A stretch of 64,000 nt of DNA from Nocardia anaemiae NBRC 100462 (GCF_001612725.1 NZ_BDAZ01000034.1:113271-177270), one strand, 5' to 3'; positions 34,469-43,602 are shown, counted from the first letter of the stretch. Program-made: numbers and translations. The notes: a model not told the origin generated them from the sequence alone.

Positions 34469-35332
34469 TCATGAACGTGATCCGATCCACATCGCGGCGC
34501 CGACGACCAGCGTGATGCCGACCACCCACATGGCCAGACCCTCGGTCGCGGGACCGAACCCGCCGAGATCCCAGCCGCCGGGGCTCTTCTCCTCGGTGGC
34601 GTTCTTGACGTAGGCGACGATGTCACGCTTCTCTTCCGGGCTCAGCTGCCGGTCGGAGAACTTCGGCATGTTCTGCGGACCGGTGAGCATCGCATCGTAG
34701 ATCTGCTGCTCGCTCGCGGGTTCCAGCGGCGGTGCGAACTTACCGGAGGACAGCGCACCGCCGCGGCCGGTGAAGTTGTGGCAGGACGCGCAGTTCATCC
34801 GGAACAGCTCCGAACCGCGGGCCACATCCGGACCGCGCAGCGATTCCTGGGCGATCTCGCCATTGGCGTCGCGGACCACGCTCGGGCCGCCGCCGTTGGA
34901 CGCGACGTACGCGCTGAGGGCGTCGATCTGGTGCGCGTCGAACTTCGGTGGCTTGCGCTGGGCCTGGGCCTCGTTGCGCGCCATCGGCATGCGGCCGGAG
35001 GAGACCTGGAAGTACACGGCCGCCTCACCGACGCCGATCAGGCTCGGACCGCGGTCGGGCACGCCCTGCAGGTTGGCGCCGTGGCAGGTGATGCAGGAGG
35101 TCTCGTAGAGCTGCTTGCCGTCGCGGATCAGCGCGGACTGGTCCTCGTTCGCGGTCGCGACCTGCGGGTCCGGCGTGATCGCGGTGGCGAGGAATCCGGC
35201 TCCGACGAGGCCCACCAGCAGCGCGAGCCCACCCGCGATGCGACGCCGCATGCGGCGCTGCTTGCGGATCTTGCTGGCCTCGCCGTTCCCGGGGCTGGCG
35301 GGCTCTGGCGCTGACGGGGGAGATGAACTCAT
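34469..35332 (-). CDS. qcrC: Cytochrome bc1 complex dihaem cytochrome c subunit
   Basis: The 287-residue protein is a dihaem cytochrome c with haem sites CITCH (80-84) and CASCH (181-185), distal methionine regions (GRMPMARNEAQ and PQNMPKFSDRQL), an N-terminal anchor (ALLVGLVGAGFLATAI) and a C-terminal helix (GLAMWVVGITLVVGAAMWIG). It relays electrons from Rieske protein directly to the CuA site of the oxidase in the supercomplex. It begins 61 bp after ctaE and has AAGGGA six bases before its ATG. Confidence 0.96.
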   Translation of the reverse strand: MSSSPPSAPEPASPGNGEASKIRKQRRMRRRIAGGLALLVGLVGAGFLATAITPDPQVATANEDQSALIRDGKQLYETSCITCHGANLQGVPDRGPSLIGVGEAAVYFQVSSGRMPMARNEAQAQRKPPKFDAHQIDALSAYVASNGGGPSVVRDANGEIAQESLRGPDVARGSELFRMNCASCHNFTGRGGALSSGKFAPPLEPASEQQIYDAMLTGPQNMPKFSDRQLSPEEKRDIVAYVKNATEEKSPGGWDLGGFGPATEGLAMWVVGITLVVGAAMWIGSRS

Positions 35333-35393
35333 CTGTGTCCCTTTGGAGTAGACGGAACCGACTTGTGCAAAAGATTCGGGGTACTGGCCCGGC

Positions 35394-36005
35394 TCAGCGG
35401 ACGAAGTAGATCGTGGCGAACAGCCCGATCCAGACGATGTCGACGAAATGCCAGTAGTAGGAGACGACGATCGCGGCGGTGGCCTGTGCCGGGGTGAACT
35501 TACTGACCTTGGTGCGGATCAGCAGGAAGACGAAGGCGATCAGACCGCCGATGACGTGCAGTCCGTGGAAACCGGTGGTGATGTAGAACACCGAGCCGTA
35601 GGCGCTGCTCGAGATCGAGGTGCCCTCCTTGACCAGGTTGGTGTACTCGTAGCCCTGCCCGGCCACGAACAGCGCACCCATGATCAGGGTCACGACGTAC
35701 CAGCGGCGCAGGCCGAACACATCGCCCTTCTCCGCCGCGAACACACCCATCTGGCAGGTGAACGAGGAGGCGACCAGCACGGTGGTGACCGGCACGGCAA
35801 GCTTCAGGTTCAGCTCGGTCGGTTCCGGCGGCCAGTTGCCGTGGGCCTGGGCGCGCGCGACGAAGTACATCGCGAAGAGCCCGGCAAAGAACATCAGCTC
35901 GCTGGACAGCCAGATGATGGTACCGACGCTCACCATGTTGGGCCGGTTCAGCGAATGCACACGCTGAGTAATGGCCGATCCTGGGGTCCCTACTGCGGTC
36001 GTCAC
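35394..36005 (-). CDS. ctaE: Cytochrome c oxidase subunit III
   Basis: The 203-residue protein has five membrane helices of the CtaE type: SVGTIIWLSSELMFFAGLFAMYF, LVASSFTCQMGVFA, FYITTGFHGLHVIGGLIAFVF and VSYYWHFVDIVWIGLFATIYF, including the conserved FHGLHV and YWHFVD motifs. It is the first gene of the ctaE-qcrCAB operon. The start GTG 36005 keeps the conserved N-terminus; the longer reading frame upstream runs into a non-coding repeat. A weak ribosome site is the only doubt. Confidence 0.93.
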   Translation of the reverse strand: MTTAVGTPGSAITQRVHSLNRPNMVSVGTIIWLSSELMFFAGLFAMYFVARAQAHGNWPPEPTELNLKLAVPVTTVLVASSFTCQMGVFAAEKGDVFGLRRWYVVTLIMGALFVAGQGYEYTNLVKEGTSISSSAYGSVFYITTGFHGLHVIGGLIAFVFLLIRTKVSKFTPAQATAAIVVSYYWHFVDIVWIGLFATIYFVR

Positions 36006-36097
36006 GGGGGTAAGTATGACTCGTCGTAGTACGACACAAGTACCCGGGTGCGAAACTTGTCCTCCCGTGTCGGAAAACGCACGGACAGACAGCGTTT

Positions 36098-36246
36098 GAT
36101 GGCCGCGCCACGGCGCGGCATGTCGGCGGCCCCCTGGTGTCTCGCGACCGAGCCGTCGAGACTCGCGACTGTGTCGTATGCGCTTGGACGACTCGGCCGC
36201 GAGACGGGCCGCCGACGGTCGCTCGAAGACGCGCTCCGTTGTGGTG
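36098..36246 (-). repeat. Structured dispersed repeat, copy C
   Basis: Read on the minus strand this is the same repeat family as at 27309 and 43467. The two arms (plus-strand positions 36142-36160 and 36186-36204) pair at 16 of 19 positions even though the base sequence differs from the 43739 copy. It sits between ctaE and the 36324 gene; the 36006-36323 gap holds no gene. Confidence 0.8.
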
Positions 36247-36323
36247 ACGTCGGGGTTTGTGAACGTCGCGCGATCACAGGATGACAGCCCAAGATTAGGA
36301 AAAGCTGAGATCAGGAGGCGGAC

Positions 36324-36743
36324 GTGACGCGATGGTGGCAACGGCTGTTCGGCGGGAACGAACCCGAACCGCTCGATCCGAGCCGTTCCGATCTAGTAGT
36401 CGTCGCGGAGTGCTTCGATGACGCCGAGGCGTGTTCGACAACACTCTCGCGCGCCTCGGCTCTCAAAGCCGATGAGCCCGCACTGCTGCGCCATCACTTG
36501 CGTATTCCGCCCGATCGGATCGATGACGTCTGTGCGGTTGCCGCCCAAGACGGCTACACCGCGGGCCCGCGCACCGAAGGTCCACATGAGCTGGAATCGC
36601 TGATCCTGCAACGAGTTCAACTACTCGATGCACTGCACTGTTCGCAGGAGCGGAACAGGATGGTCGGTCTCGCCCAGCGTCACGACGGCGTCGTGGACGG
36701 CTGGGATGCCCTGCAACCGGGTTCCGCGACCGCGCAGCGCTGA
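36324..36743 (+). CDS. Small conserved protein of unknown function
   Basis: The 139-residue soluble protein begins MTRWWQRLFGG and has an acidic middle with a pattern like a small alpha/beta fold (DLVVVAECFDDAEACSTTL, then RIDDVCAVAAQDGYTAG). No membrane segment or known motif is visible. The start is GTG 36324 with AGGAGG six bases upstream, a strong sign of translation. It lies between ctaE (divergent) and trpD. I cannot assign a function. Confidence 0.75.
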   Translation: MTRWWQRLFGGNEPEPLDPSRSDLVVVAECFDDAEACSTTLSRASALKADEPALLRHHLRIPPDRIDDVCAVAAQDGYTAGPRTEGPHELESLILQRVQLLDALHCSQERNRMVGLAQRHDGVVDGWDALQPGSATAQR

Positions 36744-36813
36744 TAACGCCTCGACCACTACGCTCTATCGCGACAGACTGGTGCGCGAACCAGTGGTGAC
36801 AGGAGAAGTGGAC

Positions 36814-37869
36814 ATGCGCAGCTGGCCCCAAGTACTCGGGACACTTGCCGATGGCGGCGATCTGGCGGCGGAGGACACGACCTGGGTGATCGATGAGATC
36901 TTCACCGACAACGCGACACAGGCACAGATCGCCGCGTTCGGTGTCGCGATGAAGATCAAGGGCCCGACTCCCACCGAACTGTCCGGCATGGCCGCGGGCA
37001 TGCTCGGCCACGCCCGCCTGGTCCATGTCGACGGCGATGCGGTCGACATTGTCGGAACCGGCGGTGACCGGTCCGGTTCGGTGAATATCTCGACGATGTC
37101 CTCGATCGTGGTGGCCTCAGCCGGTGTGCCGGTGGTCAAGCACGGCAATCGCGCGGCCTCCTCGAAGAGCGGCGGCGCCGATGTGCTGGAGGCACTTGGC
37201 GTGAAACTGGCCCTCGGCCCCGAGGCGGTCGCTCGCTGCGTGCGCGAGGTCGGCATCGGCTTCTGCTTCGCGCCGCTGTTCCACCCCGCGTTGCGCTTCG
37301 CCGGTCCGGCCCGCAAGGAAATCGGCATACCCACCGTTTTCAATGTGCTCGGCCCGCTCACCAACCCCGCGCGACCGCGTGCCGGGTTGGTCGGCTGCGC
37401 CTTTCCCGAGCTGCTGCCGGTGATCGCCGGGGTATTCGCCGGGCGCGGCGCCAGCGCGATCGTGGTGCGCGGCAATGACGGCCTCGACGAGATCACCACC
37501 TCCGACACCACCGACGCGTGGATCGTGTCGGGCGGAAAACTGCGGAAGACCACCATCGATCCGACCCGCATCGGCATCGCGCGCGTCGATCTGAACGCAT
37601 TGCGCGGCGGCGACGCCGAGGTCAATGCGGGCGTCGCGCGCAGCGTATTCGCGGGCACCGCGGGCCCGGTGCGCGATGCGGTACTGCTCAATTCCGCCGC
37701 CGCCATCGTCGCCTACGACTGGTCTCAAGGTGTCGGCGATCCGGATGCGGATATCCACGACGCCATCGCCGCGGGCATCGATCGCGCCGCCGAAGCCATC
37801 GACACCGGCAAATCCGCCGCCCTGCTGGACCGCTGGGCCAAACTCACCAACACCCTCGGCGACAACTGA
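36814..37869 (+). CDS. trpD: Anthranilate phosphoribosyltransferase
   Basis: The 351-residue protein joins anthranilate and PRPP in tryptophan synthesis. It has the PRPP-binding VGTGGDRSGSVNISTMS and the loop KHGNRAASSKSGGADVLEALG, then NVLGPLTNPARPRAGLVG with R-A-G typical of TrpD. The start ATG 36814 has AGGAG eight bases upstream. It is a single gene apart from the other trp genes, as in mycobacteria. Confidence 0.95.
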   Translation: MRSWPQVLGTLADGGDLAAEDTTWVIDEIFTDNATQAQIAAFGVAMKIKGPTPTELSGMAAGMLGHARLVHVDGDAVDIVGTGGDRSGSVNISTMSSIVVASAGVPVVKHGNRAASSKSGGADVLEALGVKLALGPEAVARCVREVGIGFCFAPLFHPALRFAGPARKEIGIPTVFNVLGPLTNPARPRAGLVGCAFPELLPVIAGVFAGRGASAIVVRGNDGLDEITTSDTTDAWIVSGGKLRKTTIDPTRIGIARVDLNALRGGDAEVNAGVARSVFAGTAGPVRDAVLLNSAAAIVAYDWSQGVGDPDADIHDAIAAGIDRAAEAIDTGKSAALLDRWAKLTNTLGDN

Positions 37870-37933
37870 CTCCCGCGGCGCGAATTGTGCGTCACCCCCC
37901 GCACCTTCTCCTAAATCATTCCCTGATCACGGC

Positions 37934-38209
37934 TCACTCGCCCAGGGAGAAGCCCGCTTCGACGTCGGCGCGGGAATAGGACTTGAAGGCGATGTGCGTG
38001 GTGGTGCGAGCCACGCCGGGAGTCTTGTCGATCCGACCGGTCACCACATCGGCGATCTCCTCGTGGTCGCGCACCCGCACGATCGCGATCAGGTCGACAT
38101 CGCCCGCGCAGGAGTAGACCTCGGTGACGCCCTCGGTGTCGGCGACCGCCTGCGCGGTCTCCGGAATGCGGGCGTTCTCGGCCTGGATCATCACGATCGC
38201 GGTAATCAT
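37934..38209 (-). CDS. Stand-alone Lrp/AsnC ligand-binding (RAM) domain protein
   Basis: The 91-residue protein is a complete RAM domain (ITAIVMIQAENARIPETAQAVAD and GDVDLIAIVRVRDHEEIADVV) with no DNA-binding helix-turn-helix. Such proteins bind amino acids and may form mixed rings with full-length Lrp regulators. It lies 5 bp from the downstream end of the DnaQ/UvrC-like gene and may be co-transcribed with it. Confidence 0.85.
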   Translation of the reverse strand: MITAIVMIQAENARIPETAQAVADTEGVTEVYSCAGDVDLIAIVRVRDHEEIADVVTGRIDKTPGVARTTTHIAFKSYSRADVEAGFSLGE

Positions 38210-38214
38210 GGCTG

Positions 38215-39984
38215 TCAGCCTAGGCGGTCACCACCCTCGTACCGCGCGAGTTCGGCCTCCGGCCCGTGCAGCCGGGCCCGCGCGGCCGCATCGGCCAGAT
38301 CCGCCCACCCGGCCCAGCGTCCGGCACTTCGGATCGGTTCACGGTAGCCCTCACTCGTGCGCACGATCCGCACCCCCGGCCGTCCCAACCATCGCGTCAC
38401 GAGACCGACCTCCTCCGGCGGCGCACCGCGCAATGGCGGGACCGGGTCCGGCAGTACGGTCTCCGCCGCCGCGACGATGCGTTCGATCACCGGCATGGGC
38501 GGCACACCCCGCGCCGAGGTTCCGGCCCCCGCCAGCCGCCCATAGCGAATCACCGCGTACTCCCAACCGCCCGCGCCGTCCGGATGCGCCGCGATCAGTT
38601 CGGCGAGCCGCGCCACCGCGGCGAGCCGCTGGGTGCGGTGCAGTGCCCGCACCACCGCGCCGGTCCGGTCGCGGAGTCTGGCGGCGGCCTCGAAATGCTC
38701 GGCCCCCGAATGAGTTTCGATGCGGTCGAGCATGGCCCGCAGCGGCGCGTCGCAGTGCCCCGCGAACAGCGCCCGAACGGCCGCGGCGGCGGGCTCGTAT
38801 TCCTCCCTATATATAGGAGTGCCATCGACGGACGCCGGGCAGCCACCGACCACCGCGGGCGGGCAGTCGTGGCGACCGTCGCGTGGCAGTCGCGTTGTGC
38901 AGGTACGCAGGCCGCTGTGCTCCGCGATGGTGAGCGCGATGTCGTTCGCGACCATCCGAGAAGGGAAGGGCCCCAACGCATCCGCGGTCGGTGTGCGCGC
39001 GATCGCGAATCGAGGAAACGGTTCGTCGGTCAGCGTTATCCACCAACCGCGCTTGGGGAACTTCGAACGCCGGTTATAGGGCGGGGTGTGCGCGACGATC
39101 AGTCGCAGCTCGCGAACCGCGGCCTCCAGGCCGTGCGCGCACACCACGTGGTCGACCCGAATGGCAAGGGAGACCATCTCTTTCATCCGGCCGCGGGTCT
39201 CGGATCCGGTGAAGTAATTGCGCACGCGACGGCGCAGGTTCACGGCCGTGCCTATATAGAGGACTTCGTCGGACGGTCCGCGGAAGAGATAGACGCCAGG
39301 ACTCGACGGCAGATCATTGGCGAGCACCCGCTTGGCGCGTTGGCGCGGTGTGACATTCGGCAGATAGTCGAGCAGTTCGGTCAGGCTGTGCACGCCGAGA
39401 TTCCCGACGCGTCCGATGAGAGCGTGCAGCACGTCCACGGTGGCCCTGGCGTCGTCGAGGGCGCGGTGGTTCGGCTGGGTGCTCGCACCGAGCAGCGGCG
39501 CGAGCACACCGAGCCGGACCGAGGGCGCCTCGTCGCGGGCGAGCACGCGCCGCGCCAGCTTCACCGTGCACACCACCGGCCCGCTCGGCCACGGCATATC
39601 CATGCGGGCCGCGGCGGCGCGCAGGAAGGCCATATCGAAGCGGGCGTTGTGCGCGACCAGCACAGCGCCCTTGGCGAATTCGAGAAAACCCGGCAGCACC
39701 GCCTCGATCCGGGGCGCCTCGTAGACCATCGCGGTGGTGATCCCGGTGATCTGCACGATCGCGGGTGGTATGGCCCGTCCCGGATTGACCAGGGTCGCGA
39801 ACTCTCCGAGCATTTCACCGCCGCGCACCTTCACCGCGCCGATCTCGGTGATCGCGTCACCTTCGGGGCTGGTGCCTGTCGTTTCCAGATCGACGATCAC
39901 GAAAGTGGTGTCGTAGAGCGGCGTCTCGAGCTCGTCGAAGGCCAACTGCAGTGCGGCGGCCTGGCGCGGCGTCGGATCGGGCAC
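38215..39984 (-). CDS. DEDD exonuclease fused to a UvrC-like GIY-YIG domain
   Basis: The protein (589 residues from GTG 39984) joins two nucleic-acid domains. An N-terminal DnaQ-type 3'-5' exonuclease has FVIVDLETTGTSPEGDAITEIGA (D and E ligands), VLVAHNARFDMAFL and NHRALDDARATVDV. From about residue 205 a GIY-YIG nuclease follows with SSPGVYLFRGPSDEVLYIGTAVNLRRRV and a UvrC-like region. M. tuberculosis Rv2191 has the same architecture. A role in DNA repair is likely but the substrate is not established. The GTG was chosen as the domain begins soon after it. Confidence 0.88.
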   Translation of the reverse strand: MPDPTPRQAAALQLAFDELETPLYDTTFVIVDLETTGTSPEGDAITEIGAVKVRGGEMLGEFATLVNPGRAIPPAIVQITGITTAMVYEAPRIEAVLPGFLEFAKGAVLVAHNARFDMAFLRAAAARMDMPWPSGPVVCTVKLARRVLARDEAPSVRLGVLAPLLGASTQPNHRALDDARATVDVLHALIGRVGNLGVHSLTELLDYLPNVTPRQRAKRVLANDLPSSPGVYLFRGPSDEVLYIGTAVNLRRRVRNYFTGSETRGRMKEMVSLAIRVDHVVCAHGLEAAVRELRLIVAHTPPYNRRSKFPKRGWWITLTDEPFPRFAIARTPTADALGPFPSRMVANDIALTIAEHSGLRTCTTRLPRDGRHDCPPAVVGGCPASVDGTPIYREEYEPAAAAVRALFAGHCDAPLRAMLDRIETHSGAEHFEAAARLRDRTGAVVRALHRTQRLAAVARLAELIAAHPDGAGGWEYAVIRYGRLAGAGTSARGVPPMPVIERIVAAAETVLPDPVPPLRGAPPEEVGLVTRWLGRPGVRIVRTSEGYREPIRSAGRWAGWADLADAAARARLHGPEAELARYEGGDRLG

Positions 39985-40589
39985 GGCGTGCAGCGTAGGG
40001 CCTCGGTACGACAGGAACCGCGGGAAAGCCACCTGGGATTTCACCAGAGAAATGTCCGAATTACACGGTGAGGATTTCGCTCCGATTCCCACGAAATGAT
40101 CTAGAACACCAAAAAGTGGCGCACATCACATTATTGAGCAAATTGCGTCAATCGGACGGACACGCCCGGGCGCCCCGCCACGTCGCCCTCGGCGTGCTGC
40201 CCGCGACGCCAACGAGAAGACCGTTCGGTTCGACTCGCACGACCCCACGCGGGCAGAGATACCGTCACTACCTGGGCAAATTCGGAGAATCGCAGCGTCT
40301 GAGACACGCCGACTCCAGACCGCTGACAGCCCGGCAGTGATGCCACCATCCCTGGGAAATCGCGCGTCGTTATCGTTTCGTGATTGGTGTGACTGAAGTC
40401 GCACATATTCGGTGGCGAATTTGTTGAGCATCGCCATTTCGGATGTTCCCGGCTTTACAAAACACCGTGATGTGTTCGTAACCTTTTCGAGACCTCACGG
40501 AGTTCGGCGCACCACCCGACGGTGCTTCGACACGCAGTCCGCTGCATCACCGGGTGCGGCGTCGTGGGGCAGATTGGAAGTACCGCATC
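39985..40589 (+). other. Gene-free leader of the NlpC/P60 hydrolase gene
   Basis: About 600 bp carry no convincing gene; short frames in it lack ribosome sites and conserved motifs. The left part is AT-rich for this genome and probably contains the promoter of the divergent nuclease. The right part holds the CGTAACCT/CGAGACCT direct repeat at 40477-40495. Confidence 0.5.
40477..40495 (+). promoter_or_regulatory. Direct repeat CGTAACCT-N3-CGAGACCT, copy 1 (possible MtrA-type site)
   Basis: Two 8-bp half-sites, CGTAACCT (40477-40484) and CGAGACCT (40488-40495), repeat at an 11-bp step, as expected for an OmpR-family response regulator dimer. An almost identical pair precedes the next NlpC/P60 gene at 41265-41283 at nearly the same distance from the start. 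MtrA, which governs cell-wall hydrolases in this order, is the best candidate, but that is inference. Confidence 0.5.
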
Positions 40590-41162
40590 ATGGCGACCAA
40601 CACCGTAAAGCGACATGCCCAGCGTGCCGTCGCGGCCGGAGCCGTCGGAGCTGCCACGCTCGGCGTCTTCCTGTTGCCCGCCGCGCCCGCCTCGGCCCAG
40701 CCGGTCACCATTCCCGGCGTCGGCACCTTCGACGTGCCGAACGAGATCCCGATCCCGCAGGGCATCCCGGGCATCGAGGTGCCCAACCCCGCCCCGCTGC
40801 CGTTCATGGCTCCCAAGAAGTCCGTGGGCGATATCGCGCTCGACGCCGCAATGAGCAAGATCGGTTCGCCGTACGTCTACGGCGCCGCGGGCCCGAACGC
40901 CTTCGACTGCTCGGGCCTGGTCAAGTGGTCCTACCAGCAGGCCGGTCTGGAGCTGCCGCGCACCAGCGGTGAGCAGCTGAACGCGGGCACCCCGGTCTCG
41001 CTCGACGACCTGCAGCCCGGCGATCTGGTGTCGTTCTACGGCGGCGGACACTCCGGCCTGTACGCCGGTGACGGCAACGTCGTTCATGCCTCCACCTCGG
41101 GCACCCCCGTGAAGCTCGCGCCGATCTCCTCCATGCCGGTCACCGGCGCGCGCCGCTTCTGA
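40590..41162 (+). CDS. Secreted NlpC/P60 peptidoglycan endopeptidase (short form)
   Basis: The 190-residue protein has a signal peptide (cleavage near APASA-Q at about 36), a short Pro-rich linker and a C-terminal NlpC/P60 domain. The catalytic triad is C107 (FDCSGLVKWSY), H154 (HSGLYAG) and H166 (VVHAST). It should cut D-Glu-to-diaminopimelate stem bonds in the wall. The start is ATG 40590. It shares its promoter motif with the RipC-like gene that follows, and both probably act in daughter-cell separation. Confidence 0.9.
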   Translation: MATNTVKRHAQRAVAAGAVGAATLGVFLLPAAPASAQPVTIPGVGTFDVPNEIPIPQGIPGIEVPNPAPLPFMAPKKSVGDIALDAAMSKIGSPYVYGAAGPNAFDCSGLVKWSYQQAGLELPRTSGEQLNAGTPVSLDDLQPGDLVSFYGGGHSGLYAGDGNVVHASTSGTPVKLAPISSMPVTGARRF

Positions 41163-41181
41163 GCAGCTCTTTCGATCACGC

Positions 41182-41208
41182 CGCCCGGCCGTACGAAGCG
41201 GCCGGGCG
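41182..41208 (+). terminator. Hairpin terminator after the short NlpC/P60 gene
   Basis: A 10-bp GC-rich stem (41182-41191 with 41199-41208) and 7-nt loop lie 19 bp after the stop. It isolates this gene from the next hydrolase, which has its own promoter motif. Confidence 0.75.
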
Positions 41209-41264
41209 TCGGGACGGCGTGTGTGATCATTTTGTGGCCCACTGGACACAGAGCCACGCCGTTC

Positions 41265-41283
41265 CGTAACCTAATCGAGACCT
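41265..41283 (+). promoter_or_regulatory. Direct repeat CGTAACCT-N3-CGAGACCT, copy 2
   Basis: The half-sites CGTAACCT (41265-41272) and CGAGACCT (41276-41283) repeat the pair at 40477-40495, followed in both leaders by a GGAGTTCG stretch. The site lies 87 bp before the RipC-like start, against 94 bp for copy 1. Confidence 0.5.
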
Positions 41284-41370
41284 TCCCGGGTTGCGGAGTT
41301 CGCCGCAGAGGTTCCGCAGCTTACGGAGGCGACAAGATCGCTTCACGAGAGAAACGGGGCCTGGCGCGCT

Positions 41371-42435
41371 GTGACAGCACATCACCGGAGACAACACTCG
41401 AAACGTCTGGCGGGAGGGGCATTCGCAGCAGCGGTCCTGGTCGCCGCACTGTGCGGTGGCAGTCCAGCCGGAGCCGATCCGGCCGCCATGCCGACCACGG
41501 CCAGTGAGGCCGTGCAGCGGATGATCGACCTGTCTCGCGAATCCGAGCAACTCAATCAGCAGGCGCTCGAAGCGCAGGCCGATCTCGATGTCAAACTCGG
41601 CGTGCTGCACGATGCCGACGCCAAACTCGCTGCGGCCACGCAGACCGCCGATGCGGCCCGCGCGGAAGTCCGCAAGTTCCAGCCGGTTGTCGATCGCACC
41701 GTCATCGCCGCTTATCAGGGCGCGCGCACGAGCCGCCTCTCCGCTGTGCTGCTGAGCGATTCGCCGCAGCGTCTGCTGGACCAGATGTCCACCATCGACG
41801 TGATCTCGGCCAGGAACTCCGAGCAGCTCAATCTCTACAAGCAGGCCACCGCGGCCGCGACCGACGCGGAAAACGCCGCACGTGCCGCCGCCGATACCGC
41901 CCGCGCGGCCTCCGATAAGGCCGACCAAGTGCGCGCCGACCTCGAGCGCAAACGAGCGGGCCTGTCCGGATCCATCGCGCAGGTGGTCGAGGCGTGGGGT
42001 CAGTTGTCCACCAAGGACAAATCGGCATTGGCCGGATCCCCCTTCCCGCCCGGATTCGATACCGACACCCTGCTGCGCGGGCTCGTTCCCGGTAGCGGCA
42101 CCAGCGCATTGGCCGCCGGACTGACCCGCATCGGCGACCCTTATGTGTGGGGCGCGACCGGACCGCATCAGTTCGACTGCTCCGGCCTGGTGCAGTGGGC
42201 TTTCAAACAGGTCGGCAAGGATGTGCCGCGGACCAGTTCGCAGCAGGCCAGCTACGGCACCCCGGTGGACAAGGCGGATCTGCAGCCCGGCGACGTCGTG
42301 TTCTTCTACTCCGATATCTCCCATGTCGGCATCTACGCGGGCAATGGATTGATGCTGCACGCCTCCACGTTCGGGGTTCCGGTAGCCGTTGCGCCGATGG
42401 GGTCGACGCCCTATCACTCGGCTCGGCGATACTGA
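41371..42435 (+). CDS. NlpC/P60 endopeptidase with coiled-coil domain (RipC/Rv2190c-like)
   Basis: The 354-residue exported protein has a signal peptide, a long Ala-rich coiled coil (about 45-205) and a C-terminal NlpC/P60 domain with C270 (FDCSGLVQW), H318 (SHVGIYAG) and H330. The coiled coil usually contacts FtsEX, which activates RipC-type hydrolases during division. The start is GTG 41371. Position next to the Rv2189c-like gene matches M. tuberculosis Rv2190c. Confidence 0.9.
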   Translation: MTAHHRRQHSKRLAGGAFAAAVLVAALCGGSPAGADPAAMPTTASEAVQRMIDLSRESEQLNQQALEAQADLDVKLGVLHDADAKLAAATQTADAARAEVRKFQPVVDRTVIAAYQGARTSRLSAVLLSDSPQRLLDQMSTIDVISARNSEQLNLYKQATAAATDAENAARAAADTARAASDKADQVRADLERKRAGLSGSIAQVVEAWGQLSTKDKSALAGSPFPPGFDTDTLLRGLVPGSGTSALAAGLTRIGDPYVWGATGPHQFDCSGLVQWAFKQVGKDVPRTSSQQASYGTPVDKADLQPGDVVFFYSDISHVGIYAGNGLMLHASTFGVPVAVAPMGSTPYHSARRY

Positions 42436-42441
42436 GCAGCT

Positions 42442-43440
42442 ATGAGTAGCTTTCGGCGGGCGCGCGCCTGGTTGTTCGTGCGGCGCCGCTTCCAGTTCGT
42501 CGCCACCGTCGCGATGGTGGCCGTACTGACCGGCACCTGCGGTGCGCTGCTGATGATGCCGAATTCGGTACTGCCGAAACTGCGTGCGGCCCAGCCGACT
42601 CCGATCGGCAGCCTGCGCGCCGCCGATGACGATCCGCGCCTGGCCGCGGTGCGGCGCACGCTCGAACCCTTCGGACAGCTGGTCACCGAGCAGGTGCCGA
42701 CCGGGAACGGCCAGCAGTCCCTGGTCGTCGGTCATCCGGGGCAGCAGGCCGAAATCGATACGCTGGCGGGCGAACTCGCCGCCGCGACCACGGCCGTCAC
42801 CGGAGTGTGGGGGCCGGACTGGGCCCAGTCCGCGATGGTGGTCGTCGCATCGAATCCGTCGGAGTTCGCCGCGCTGGTGCGCTCGGGTGCGAGCATGCCC
42901 GCCGATGTCGCCGCGGCCTCGGTCGCCGATCCCTTCGTACCTGGCACCAAGCCGACCGGCCAGCGCGTGGTCTTCAGCTCCGATGCCGGACGCCGCCTCG
43001 ACGCCGACGGTCTGCGCACCCTGCTGCGCCACGAACTCACCCATATCGCTACCCGGGCCAAGACCGTCGACGGCGCACCCCAGTGGATGCTCGAGGGCTT
43101 CGCCGAATTCGTGGCCCACCTCGGCACCGGACACCATTTCGCCGATATCGCACCGACGGTCGCCACCCGCATACGGGCCGGAGACGTCCCGCGCGATCTC
43201 CCGACCGCCGCCGACTTCGCTGGCAGTGGCGCCGTCGCCGCCTATGAGCAGGCCTGGTCGGTCTGCGCATTCGTCGCCGAGAAGTTCGACCAGCCGCGCC
43301 TGGTCGAGCTCTACCGCCGCGTCGCAGTGGGCAAACAGGACCCCGCGAGCGAGGACCGCATCATGCGCGATGTTCTTGGCGTCAGCCGTAACGACATGGT
43401 CGCCGACTGGCGCGCTTGGTTATCGGCCCGCGCCACTTGA
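42442..43440 (+). CDS. Membrane-anchored metallopeptidase-like protein (Rv2189c-like)
   Basis: The 332-residue protein has an N-terminal membrane anchor (about 18-40) and an extracytoplasmic domain with the zinc motif HELTH (197-201) and a downstream MLEGFAEFVAH that supplies the likely third ligand, a gluzincin pattern. It follows the RipC-like gene by 6 bp, so the two are probably one operon; a link to wall hydrolysis or hydrolase maturation is inference. The substrate is unknown. Confidence 0.8.
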   Translation: MSSFRRARAWLFVRRRFQFVATVAMVAVLTGTCGALLMMPNSVLPKLRAAQPTPIGSLRAADDDPRLAAVRRTLEPFGQLVTEQVPTGNGQQSLVVGHPGQQAEIDTLAGELAAATTAVTGVWGPDWAQSAMVVVASNPSEFAALVRSGASMPADVAAASVADPFVPGTKPTGQRVVFSSDAGRRLDADGLRTLLRHELTHIATRAKTVDGAPQWMLEGFAEFVAHLGTGHHFADIAPTVATRIRAGDVPRDLPTAADFAGSGAVAAYEQAWSVCAFVAEKFDQPRLVELYRRVAVGKQDPASEDRIMRDVLGVSRNDMVADWRAWLSARAT

Positions 43441-43466
43441 GTCGAGCGTCGACGCATGCCCCGCCC

Positions 43467-43602
43467 ACAACGGAGCGAGTCCTCCGAGCGACGTTCGCGA
43501 CCCGTCTCGCGTCCGAGGCGTCGAAACTCATGCACCGGAGGCGCGAGTCCCGACCATCCGGCACCAATGCACCAGGTGCCGAACGTCTCCGCCATCACGA
43601 AC
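43467..43602 (+). repeat. Structured dispersed repeat, tandem copy B1 (degenerate)
   Basis: This is the first of three tandem units of about 135 bp. It keeps the GGAGCGAGT opening and the first arm (CCCGTCTCGCGTCCGAGG), but the second arm has decayed. The unit ends in a GGTGCCGAACGTC stretch that recurs, slightly changed, in B2. Confidence 0.75.

Noticed and set aside
40500..40589. c-di-AMP (ydaO) riboswitch before the NlpC/P60 gene
   Set aside because: Such riboswitches often precede wall hydrolase genes in actinobacteria, but I could not find the conserved core motifs; the shared element found is a short direct repeat instead.
41227..43137. 636-residue minus-strand frame
   Set aside because: Antisense to the RipC-like and Rv2189c-like genes, which have clear motifs and ribosome sites.
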